Shown here: one piece after another, positions 1 to 4,767 of the stretch
Numbering within the stretch: the first letter of the stretch is position 1
Layout of the letters: each line of letters opens with the position of its first letter
Origin: an uncultured Woeseiaceae bacterium
Lineage (GTDB): Bacteria; Pseudomonadota; Gammaproteobacteria; Steroidobacterales; Woeseiaceae
Assembly: GCA_945787435.1 (NCBI GenBank)
Contig: CALZHX010000235.1
Location: 1-8,826 of the forward strand
Length of the DNA: 8,826 nt
Reading direction: 5' to 3'
Translations under genes and position numbers: made by a program
The notes under the pieces: generated by a model
Database searches by the model: none
Told to the model about the DNA's origin: nothing
Seen by the model: the letters and a program-made list of their open reading frames with translations, nothing else

Positions 1-339
1 GAGGGAGACCCGGCGACCCTGTTATTCCTGCTGTGGATACCGATTTCCGTGCTACATATCGTCAAGACCTGGCAGCACGCCGGCTACCACTACACGAACG
101 AAGGGCTTGTGCGCCGCTCAGGGACAATCGGTTATCGAACGGTCGCCTTGCTGTACAGGAAAGTGCAACGTGTCACCGTTTCGCGGTCGCCGCTGCAACG
201 ACGCAAGGGCCTTGCTACGCTGCGTGTCTACATGGCGTCAGGGAGTGTCCGGGTTCCCTACATAAAACACGAACTCGCACAGCAACTGCGCGATGTCATT
301 CTCTACAAAGTGGAAGGCAGCCAGAAAGCCTGGCATTGA
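1..339 (+). CDS. Bacterial PH-domain (DUF304, YdbT-like) membrane protein, C-terminal part
   Basis: The reading frame is open at the left edge and ends in TGA at 337-339, so only the last 112 residues are present and the true start lies outside. The visible part begins with a hydrophobic stretch (about residues 7-21, LLFLLWIPISVLHIV) that looks like a membrane segment. A compact domain follows: Y-x-Y-T-N-E-G-L, then RRSGTIGYRTVALLYRKVQ, QRRKGLATLRVY, and a final VPYIKHELAQQLRD helix. This pattern (strand, R-x-G turn, 'p-y-r-k-V-Q-x-V', 'l-q-R-r-x-G-l-A-t-l') is that of the bacterial PH-like DUF304 family. YdbT-type proteins carry several such domains after paired membrane helices. Their molecular role is poorly defined. 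The gene converges on ychF with 44 bp between stop codons. Family assignment is fairly sure; the specific YdbT name is inference. Confidence 0.8.
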   Translation, partial: EGDPATLLFLLWIPISVLHIVKTWQHAGYHYTNEGLVRRSGTIGYRTVALLYRKVQRVTVSRSPLQRRKGLATLRVYMASGSVRVPYIKHELAQQLRDVILYKVEGSQKAWH

Positions 340-350
340 CAGATTGGGTT

Positions 351-372
351 CAGAGCCCTGGGGCTCTGCCCC
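351..372. terminator. Hairpin between convergent genes, possible weak bidirectional terminator
   Basis: CAGAGCCCTGGGGCTCTG (351-368) is a perfect 8-bp inverted repeat with a two-base centre, realistically a 7-bp stem with a 4-base loop. An overlapping alternative stem, GGGGC-TCT-GCCCC, lies at 360-372. It sits between the stop codons of the PH-domain gene and ychF, where a shared terminator is expected. There is no T-run on either strand (C-rich tail on +, AACCC on -), so factor-independent termination is doubtful. Confidence 0.4.
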
Positions 373-383
373 CCCTTGATTGA

Positions 384-1475
384 CTACACGTTGAAGCGGA
401 AGTGCATGACGTCGCCTTCCTTGACGATGTACTCCTTGCCTTCGAGGCGTAGCCGGCCAGCTTCTTTCGCCCCCTGCTCGCCGTTACCGGCGATATAGTC
501 GTCGTAAGCAATCGTCTCGGCGCGAATAAAGCCCTTCTCGAAATCCGTGTGAATCTCACCAGCAGCCTGCGGTGCTGTGGCGCCGACTTTCGTCGTCCAG
601 GCCCTGACTTCCTTGGGGCCTGCCGTGAAAAATGTCTGCAGACCCAGTAATTTGTAGCCGCCGCGAATTACGCGATTGAGTCCTGGCTCATCGAACCCGA
701 GATCCTCGAGAAATACTGCCTTGTCTTCGTCGTCGAGTACGGCAATCTCAGCTTCGATCGCCGCACAGATTGCGACCACCTCGGCTCCTTCGGCCGCTGC
801 GTATGTGTTGACGGCATCCAGGTATGGATTGTTTTCAAACCCGCTCTCATCGACATTTGCGACATACATGACGGGTTTGATCGTGATCAGGTGCAGGTCA
901 CGCACGACCTTGAGTTCATTATCATCCAGTGCAAGTGAGCGAACCGGAAGCCCTTCGTCGAGGTGCTCTTTGATTTTCTTAATCGTGTCGCGGATATACA
1001 GATCCGCTTTTTGCGCCGTCTTGGCGTTCTTCTCGGCCTTGAACAGCTGTTTGTCGACGGACTCCAGGTCCGCAAGAGCGAGCTCTGTGTTGATTACTTC
1101 GATGTCGTCAACAGGGCTGATTTTTCCGGAAACATGCGCAACGTCGTCGTCTTCGAAACAGCGTACGACGTGCACGATTGCGTGGGTTTCCCTGATATTC
1201 GCGAGGAACTTGTTGCCAAGCCCCTCGCCTTTCGACGCGCCTGCCACAAGACCCGCAATGTCGACAAACTCCATGGTCGTCGGAATCATCTTCTCAGGAT
1301 GCACGATGCCCTCGAGGAGACTCAGCCGTGGATCAGGCACCGGTACGACCCCGACATTGGGATCGATGGTGCAAAACGGGTAGTTCTCAGCCGGAATCTC
1401 GGCCGCCGTCAACGCATTGAACAGCGTCGATTTGCCAACGTTAGGCAGTCCAACAATGCCGCATTTAATCGCCAC
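384..1475 (-). CDS. ychF: Ribosome-associated P-loop ATPase YchF (Obg/OLA1 family)
   Basis: A 363-residue protein, the normal length for YchF. The P-loop GLPNVGKST is at residues 9-17, the switch II element DIAGLV at 72-77, and an N-V-D-E segment (207-210) replaces the usual NKxD. That substitution is the family hallmark behind its preference for ATP over GTP. A central coiled-coil insert (about 125-175) precedes a C-terminal TGS domain (about 280-363), ending in KEYIVKEGDVMHFRFNV. YchF is a cytoplasmic protein that binds ribosomes and affects stress responses. The start is GTG at 1475, giving MAIKCGIVGLPNVG, which aligns with E. coli YchF. It is preceded by AAGGA about six bases upstream. 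It overlaps the end of pth by 11 bp, so the two are almost certainly translated from one mRNA. TAG stop. Confidence 0.97.
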   Translation of the reverse strand: MAIKCGIVGLPNVGKSTLFNALTAAEIPAENYPFCTIDPNVGVVPVPDPRLSLLEGIVHPEKMIPTTMEFVDIAGLVAGASKGEGLGNKFLANIRETHAIVHVVRCFEDDDVAHVSGKISPVDDIEVINTELALADLESVDKQLFKAEKNAKTAQKADLYIRDTIKKIKEHLDEGLPVRSLALDDNELKVVRDLHLITIKPVMYVANVDESGFENNPYLDAVNTYAAAEGAEVVAICAAIEAEIAVLDDEDKAVFLEDLGFDEPGLNRVIRGGYKLLGLQTFFTAGPKEVRAWTTKVGATAPQAAGEIHTDFEKGFIRAETIAYDDYIAGNGEQGAKEAGRLRLEGKEYIVKEGDVMHFRFNV

Positions 1476-2052
1476 TCGATTCCTTCGTGTGCAGTTGTTT
1501 CATTGCGGCATTGATGCCTTCATCGATCAGCAGTGGCATTACGTCGATCGCTTCATCGACGTTCTTCTCCACTGCCGCTTCGACATCGGATGACCCACGC
1601 TTGAGCACGTAGCCCGTGACCTTGTCCTTCTCGCCTGGATGACCAACACCAATACGCAGGCGCATGAACTCGGCACCACAGTGCTGCATGACATCGCGAA
1701 TGCCATTGTGACCACCGTGGCCACCACTTTGCTTGAGCCGCACCGTGCCGGGTGGCAGGTCGATTTCATCGTGGGCCACCAGCAGGCGCTTCGCGTCCAG
1801 CCGGTAGTAATCCAGAGCGGCCCTGACCGGACCGCCACTGTGATTCATGTAACTTTGTGGTTTCACGAGCCAGACATCGTTGCCGGAGATACTGACTTTG
1901 CAGCATTCGGCGTCGAACTTCTTCTCGTAACGAAACGCCCCGCCGTACTTGCGCGCGACGGCATCGACGAACCAGAACCCTGCGTTGTGCAGGGTTCGTT
2001 CGTATCGATCCTCAGGGTTACCGAGACCGGCGATGATACGCAGGTGCGTCAT
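1465..2052 (-). CDS. pth: Peptidyl-tRNA hydrolase
   Basis: Pth cleaves the ester bond of peptidyl-tRNAs dropped from stalled ribosomes and so recycles tRNA; it acts in the cytoplasm and is usually essential. With ATG at 2052 the protein is 195 residues (E. coli 194). All catalytic and substrate-binding residues are visible: Asn12 in GLGNP, His22 in TLHNAG, Asn70 in QSYMNHSG, Asp95 in LVAHDEIDLPPG and Asn116 in GGHGGHNGIRD. These match E. coli N10, H20, N68, D93 and N114 with a constant offset of two. An in-frame GTG at 2067, three bases after the rplY stop, would add five residues (MPASD). Neither start has a clear Shine-Dalgarno sequence, so coupling to rplY translation is likely. I prefer the ATG because its N-terminus matches the family. 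The 3' end overlaps ychF by 11 bp. Confidence 0.97.
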   Translation of the reverse strand: MTHLRIIAGLGNPEDRYERTLHNAGFWFVDAVARKYGGAFRYEKKFDAECCKVSISGNDVWLVKPQSYMNHSGGPVRAALDYYRLDAKRLLVAHDEIDLPPGTVRLKQSGGHGGHNGIRDVMQHCGAEFMRLRIGVGHPGEKDKVTGYVLKRGSSDVEAAVEKNVDEAIDVMPLLIDEGINAAMKQLHTKESSGD

Positions 2053-2070
2053 ATCGGACGCAGGCACACG

Positions 2071-2805
2071 CTAGTCTTTGGTCGATTCGTCGTCGCCGCC
2101 GTCGTCGGCTTCGCCGCCTTCGCCGCCTTCGCCGCCTTCGCCTGGCTCTTCGTCGCCGACAGGAACTTCGCCTGCTGGAACTTCGCCCTCGATGCCTTCC
2201 TCCACCTCTTCTTCGATGATCTCTTCCTTGATGATATGGATAGTGACGATCGGCTGGACCTGGTCGGTTTCCTGGGCAAGTTCCGGAATCTCGACGCCTT
2301 CGGGCAGTGGGATATCGGCCATGTACATGTAATCGTCGAGTTCCAACCCGGAAATATCCAGTTCGAGGTATTCGGGCAGATCTTTCGGCAGACAGACGAC
2401 TTCGACGTCGTTACGCATTGTCGACACCGTACCGCCACCCTCTCTGACGCCAACAGCTTCGTCGGCACCGAGGAAGTGAATCGGCACGTTCATGCGAATG
2501 ACCTGGTCCTCGACGATACGCTGGAAGTCCATATGGACGATCTGAAACCTGGACGGGTGGCGCTGAATATCCTTGACGATCGCGGCCTGGCTCTTCCCGC
2601 CAACCTTGATGTTCAGGACACTTGAATAGAACGACTCGTTCTCAAGCTCGTGGATGACCTTGTTGTGGTCAAATGTAAGTGCGCGCGGCGGACGGCCGGC
2701 ACCATAGATGATCGCGGGTACTTTATTCTGGCGACGCAGGCGGCGGCTCGCACCTTTCCCTGAGTCCTCACGAATATCCGCAACCAGATCGAATTTCTCA
2801 GCCAT
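2071..2805 (-). CDS. rplY: 50S ribosomal protein L25, long (CTC/TL5) form with acidic tail
   Basis: L25 binds 5S rRNA in the large subunit. This is the long form, 244 residues against 94 in E. coli. The N-terminal 5S-binding domain (about 1-93) contains SGKGASRRLRR and VPAIIYG. A beta-rich CTC domain (about 95-190) contains VHMDFQRI and PLPEGVEIPEL. A tail at 191-244 holds 23 Asp/Glu and 13 Gly in 54 residues, including (GEG)-type repeats. The CTC domain is normal in many proteobacteria; the tail is low-complexity and probably disordered. ATG at 2805 is preceded by GGAGG six bases upstream, a strong ribosome binding site. TAG stop at 2071-2073, with pth starting 3 or 18 bp further on. It is the first gene of the rplY-pth-ychF unit. 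A promoter lies in the gap after prs. Confidence 0.96.
   Translation of the reverse strand: MAEKFDLVADIREDSGKGASRRLRRQNKVPAIIYGAGRPPRALTFDHNKVIHELENESFYSSVLNIKVGGKSQAAIVKDIQRHPSRFQIVHMDFQRIVEDQVIRMNVPIHFLGADEAVGVREGGGTVSTMRNDVEVVCLPKDLPEYLELDISGLELDDYMYMADIPLPEGVEIPELAQETDQVQPIVTIHIIKEEIIEEEVEEGIEGEVPAGEVPVGDEEPGEGGEGGEGGEADDGGDDESTKD
2109..2142 (-). repeat. 9-bp tandem repeat inside rplY tail
   Basis: On the + strand the unit CTTCGCCGC occurs three full times plus seven bases of a fourth, without a mismatch. It encodes the Gly-Glu-Gly repeats near the L25 C-terminus. The unit is a multiple of three, so copy-number change would lengthen or shorten the tail without a frameshift. Confidence 0.85.
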
Positions 2806-2834
2806 GACTGGCCTCCATTATCTGATTGATTTTA

Positions 2835-2850
2835 TTCAGAAAAGTCTGAA
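2835..2850 (-). promoter_or_regulatory. Hairpin in the rplY leader
   Basis: TTCAGA-AAAG-TCTGAA is a perfect 6-bp inverted repeat with a four-base loop, about 30 bp upstream of the rplY start and inside the leader predicted from the promoter at 2895-2923. On the rplY strand it is followed by an A-rich stretch, not a T-run, so it is not a standard terminator. A leader or mRNA stability role is inference. Confidence 0.4.
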
Positions 2851-2890
2851 CATTTGACCTGCCGAAACTGCGACCGTTTCGAGCAGGGGC

Positions 2891-2910
2891 GCGCATAGTA
2901 ACTCATGCGC
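2891..2910. repeat. Inverted repeat overlapping putative rplY -10
   Basis: GCGCAT-AGTAACTC-ATGCGC is a perfect 6-bp inverted repeat with an 8-base centre. The proposed -10 of the rplY promoter (2895-2900) lies across its left arm and centre. That placement is operator-like, but nothing in the window identifies a regulator. Confidence 0.5.
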
Positions 2911-2923
2911 AGATATTAGCCAA
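2895..2923 (-). promoter_or_regulatory. Candidate sigma70 promoter for rplY-pth-ychF
   Basis: Reading the minus strand, TTGGCT (2918-2923) and TACTAT (2895-2900) are separated by exactly 17 bp; each matches four of six consensus bases. Transcription would begin near 2888, giving a leader of about 83 nt before the rplY ATG. The location, after an inverted-repeat-rich gap that would isolate prs transcription, supports it. The boxes are only moderately good. Confidence 0.4.
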
Positions 2924-2963
2924 TAGACGCCCGAAACCGGGACCTCTGCGGAGATCGGGGGAC

Positions 2964-3043
2964 CGGCGCAGCGGGGTGTTTGGCGACCGAAGTAAAGCGC
3001 AGCGGCAGCGAGCCATGAGGGAGATAAATGCCCCGTTGCGCCG
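2964..3043 (+). repeat. Long imperfect inverted repeat between prs and rplY, fully paired on + strand
   Basis: Arms 2964-2982 and 3025-3043 flank a 42-base centre. Read as + strand RNA or single-stranded DNA, all 19 positions pair, using four G-U/G-T wobbles among otherwise Watson-Crick pairs. On the minus strand, the sense of prs and rplY, the same positions become A-C mismatches. There is no T-run after either arm. It lies just after the prs stop (3059) and no gene is visible inside. Possible explanations are a small structured RNA antisense to the prs-rplY junction, a REP/MITE-like repeat, or an mRNA 3'-end stabiliser; the sequence alone does not choose between them. Confidence 0.55.
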
Positions 3044-3058
3044 TGTCGTGTGACTCGC

Positions 3059-4012
3059 CTAATCCACGTACAGCGAGCTGACCGATTCGCCGTCAGATAT
3101 GCGTCGCATCGTCTCACCCAGCAGCTCGGCCGTGGATAGCTGGCGAATGTTGTCGCAGGCCTGGGCCTCGTCACTAAGCGGAATCGTGTCGGTTACAACC
3201 ACCGTATCCAGCTTGGAATCCCGAATACGACCGACGGCCGGTCCGGACAGGACCGCGTGTGTTATGTAAGCATGAACGCTGGCCGCACCGTTTTCCTTGA
3301 GGGCCGCGGCTGCATGGCAAAGCGTGCCAGCCGTGTCGACCATGTCATCCATCATGATGCAGTTCATGCCACCGCATTCACCGATGATGTTCATGACTTC
3401 TGACTGGTTCGCCTGCTGACGGCGCTTGTCGATGATGACCAGGTCGGCATCGCCGAGACGCTTGGCCAGCGCCCGGGCACGAACAACGCCACCGACGTCA
3501 GGCGAGACGACGACCATGTTCTCGAATTTTTGCCGCCAGACATCACCCAGCAGGATTGGCGAGGCATAAACGTTGTCGACCGCGATATCGAAGAAACCCT
3601 GGATCTGGTCAGCATGCAGGTCAAGGGTCAGCACGCGATCAACGCCTGCTGTTTCGATCAGCTTTGCCACCAGTTTTGCCGTGATCGGCACGCGTGACGA
3701 GCGTGGCCGCCGGTCCTGGCGCGCAAACCCGAAGTAGGGAATTACCGCGGTAATTCGCGCTGACGATGCTCGCTTGATCGCATCGACCATCACGAGCAGT
3801 TCCATCAGATTCTCAGACGTCGGCGGGCACGTCGGCTGGACCAGGAAACACTCTTTGCCGCGAATGTTCTCAAGAATCTCGATGTTGATTTCGCCGTCGC
3901 TGAAGCGGCCGACCTGGGCACGGGCCAGAGGCATGTGCAGATAGCGCGCGATCTCGTGGGCCAGTTTCGGGTGCGCGCTGCCCGAAAATACTGCAGTTAG
4001 TGCCGGATCCAC
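3059..4012 (-). CDS. prs: Ribose-phosphate pyrophosphokinase (PRPP synthetase)
   Basis: Prs transfers pyrophosphate from ATP to ribose 5-phosphate to make PRPP for purine, pyrimidine, histidine, tryptophan and NAD synthesis in the cytoplasm. At 317 residues it has the class I length (E. coli 315). Visible are VGRFSDGE (34-41), the ATP-site segment FARQDRR (96-102), DLHADQIQGFFD with catalytic His133, IDKRR with Lys196 in the flexible loop, and the PRPP loop DDMVDTAGT (222-230). The start is GTG at 4012, preceded by AAGGGG at a good distance; no upstream ATG is available. The tRNA-Gln gene ends 21 bp upstream, leaving room for little more than the ribosome binding site. Transcription therefore most likely comes through lolB and the tRNA. 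TAG stop. Confidence 0.97.
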   Translation of the reverse strand: MDPALTAVFSGSAHPKLAHEIARYLHMPLARAQVGRFSDGEINIEILENIRGKECFLVQPTCPPTSENLMELLVMVDAIKRASSARITAVIPYFGFARQDRRPRSSRVPITAKLVAKLIETAGVDRVLTLDLHADQIQGFFDIAVDNVYASPILLGDVWRQKFENMVVVSPDVGGVVRARALAKRLGDADLVIIDKRRQQANQSEVMNIIGECGGMNCIMMDDMVDTAGTLCHAAAALKENGAASVHAYITHAVLSGPAVGRIRDSKLDTVVVTDTIPLSDEAQACDNIRQLSTAELLGETMRRISDGESVSSLYVD

Positions 4013-4033
4013 GGATTTCCCCTTCGAATCAGG

Positions 4034-4108
4034 TGGCTGGGGCGGCAGGATTCGAACCTGCGATACACGGGATCAAAACCCGATGCCTTACCACTTGGCT
4101 ACGCCCCA
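4034..4108 (-). tRNA. tRNA-Gln (anticodon UUG)
   Basis: The minus strand folds into a full 75-nt cloverleaf. It has a 7-bp acceptor stem TGGGGCG/CGCCCCA, a D arm GCC...GGC, anticodon loop TTTTGAT (anticodon TTG), variable loop GTATC, and a T arm GCAGG-TTCGAAT-CCTGC. Discriminator G73 and an encoded CCA follow. The weak U1-A72 first pair, G73 and UUG anticodon fit glutaminyl-tRNA synthetase identity. The anticodon stem closes with U27 opposite U43, a mismatch at its outer end; the other four pairs are Watson-Crick. It lies 32 bp after the lolB stop and 21 bp before prs, so it is probably cut out of a longer transcript by RNase P and 3' nucleases. A tRNA-Gln next to prs also occurs in Pseudomonas. 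Confidence 0.96.
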
Positions 4109-4118
4109 ATACGCTTCA

Positions 4119-4141
4119 TGTGCGGCGCAATTGTGCGGCGC
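4119..4141. repeat. 10-bp direct repeat at the lolB/tRNA junction
   Basis: TGTGCGGCGC occurs at 4119-4128 and again at 4132-4141, a 13-bp period. The second copy runs into the lolB stop codon. The stretch 4109-4140 contains no other recognisable feature. It lies where ispE is normally found. Confidence 0.75.
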
Positions 4142-4767
4142 TAGTCGAAGAAAATCCAGTAGTCGATCACAAGCCGCACCCGAGTGTCGCTATTTTCGGC
4201 TGTGAGCACTTTCGGCATCAGCTGGCCGCCACCGTCCGCGTAACGCGAGAAGGTCACCGACCAGTCACGTTGCGTCAGGCTCTCGAGCTCCCCGTCGTCA
4301 TTGAACACGGTCTCTGCCGCGCTGGAGGGATCCGGGATACCCAATGCCCAATAACGCAAGCTGGTCACCGGAATCGTCCATCCGTAGCGGTAGCGAAACT
4401 CGAGCTCCGCGTCCTCGAGCTCGGTTTGGACTCCATCTTTGTCAGTAAGAACGACAGACTGACGATCCCCCTTTATGCGGACTGCGCCTGCCCCCAGCGG
4501 GCCGCTGGCCGTAGCCTCGAATTCGTTTTTATCCTGGGACCAGCGCAACTTGCCGTTAAAGCCATCTGTTGCAGTCTTGACGGCGATGCGGCCACTGAAC
4601 TCCCACTCATCGAGACCTGCGAGCACGGTTGTTCGCGCGCCCCAGTCATCGATATCGGGCAACAGGGCACTTTTTGGGGTAGCACAGCCGCCAAGCATCG
4701 CGGCCATCGCCACAGCCGCCAGCGAGAACCTCGCCGCTTTAGGGCGTTTCCGGGAAAAATCGCTCAC
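4141..4767 (-). CDS. lolB: Outer-membrane lipoprotein insertion protein LolB
   Basis: LolB is itself an outer-membrane lipoprotein that receives lipoproteins from periplasmic LolA and inserts them into the outer membrane. The product has 208 residues (E. coli 207). A basic N-region (RKRPKAAR) precedes a hydrophobic run and the lipobox L-G-G-C, with Cys28 the predicted lipidated residue. Family-like segments follow: WEFSGRIAVKT, GKLRW, a GPLGAGAVRI strand, and PVTSLRYWALGIPDP. The start is GTG at 4767. An in-frame TAA sits four codons upstream (4777-4779), so no earlier start is possible, and later ones would spoil the signal sequence. It overlaps the end of the TPR gene by 29 bp, pointing to translational coupling. 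In many gammaproteobacteria ispE follows lolB; here tRNA-Gln follows after 32 bp. TAG stop. Confidence 0.93.
   Translation of the reverse strand: MSDFSRKRPKAARFSLAAVAMAAMLGGCATPKSALLPDIDDWGARTTVLAGLDEWEFSGRIAVKTATDGFNGKLRWSQDKNEFEATASGPLGAGAVRIKGDRQSVVLTDKDGVQTELEDAELEFRYRYGWTIPVTSLRYWALGIPDPSSAAETVFNDDGELESLTQRDWSVTFSRYADGGGQLMPKVLTAENSDTRVRLVIDYWIFFD

Noticed and set aside
1639..2625. Long + strand open frame opposite pth and rplY (328 codons)
   Set aside because: It is antisense to two certain genes; its length comes from high GC and codon bias, and its Phe/Ala repeats merely mirror the rplY tandem repeat.
2930..2956. Small hairpins CCCG-AAAC-CGGG (2930-2941) and GACCTC-TGCG-GAGATC (2941-2956) as prs terminators
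   Set aside because: Stems are short or imperfect and no T-run follows, so I cannot support a terminator call.
2964..3043. Integron attC site
   Set aside because: The arms lack the RYYYAAC and GTTRRRY core sites in the required places and no integrase or cassette gene is nearby.
2836..3174. 112-codon open frame on the minus strand across the prs-rplY gap
   Set aside because: It overlaps the prs C-terminus in another frame, is rich in Arg, Ser and Cys with no family resemblance, and spans the inverted repeats.
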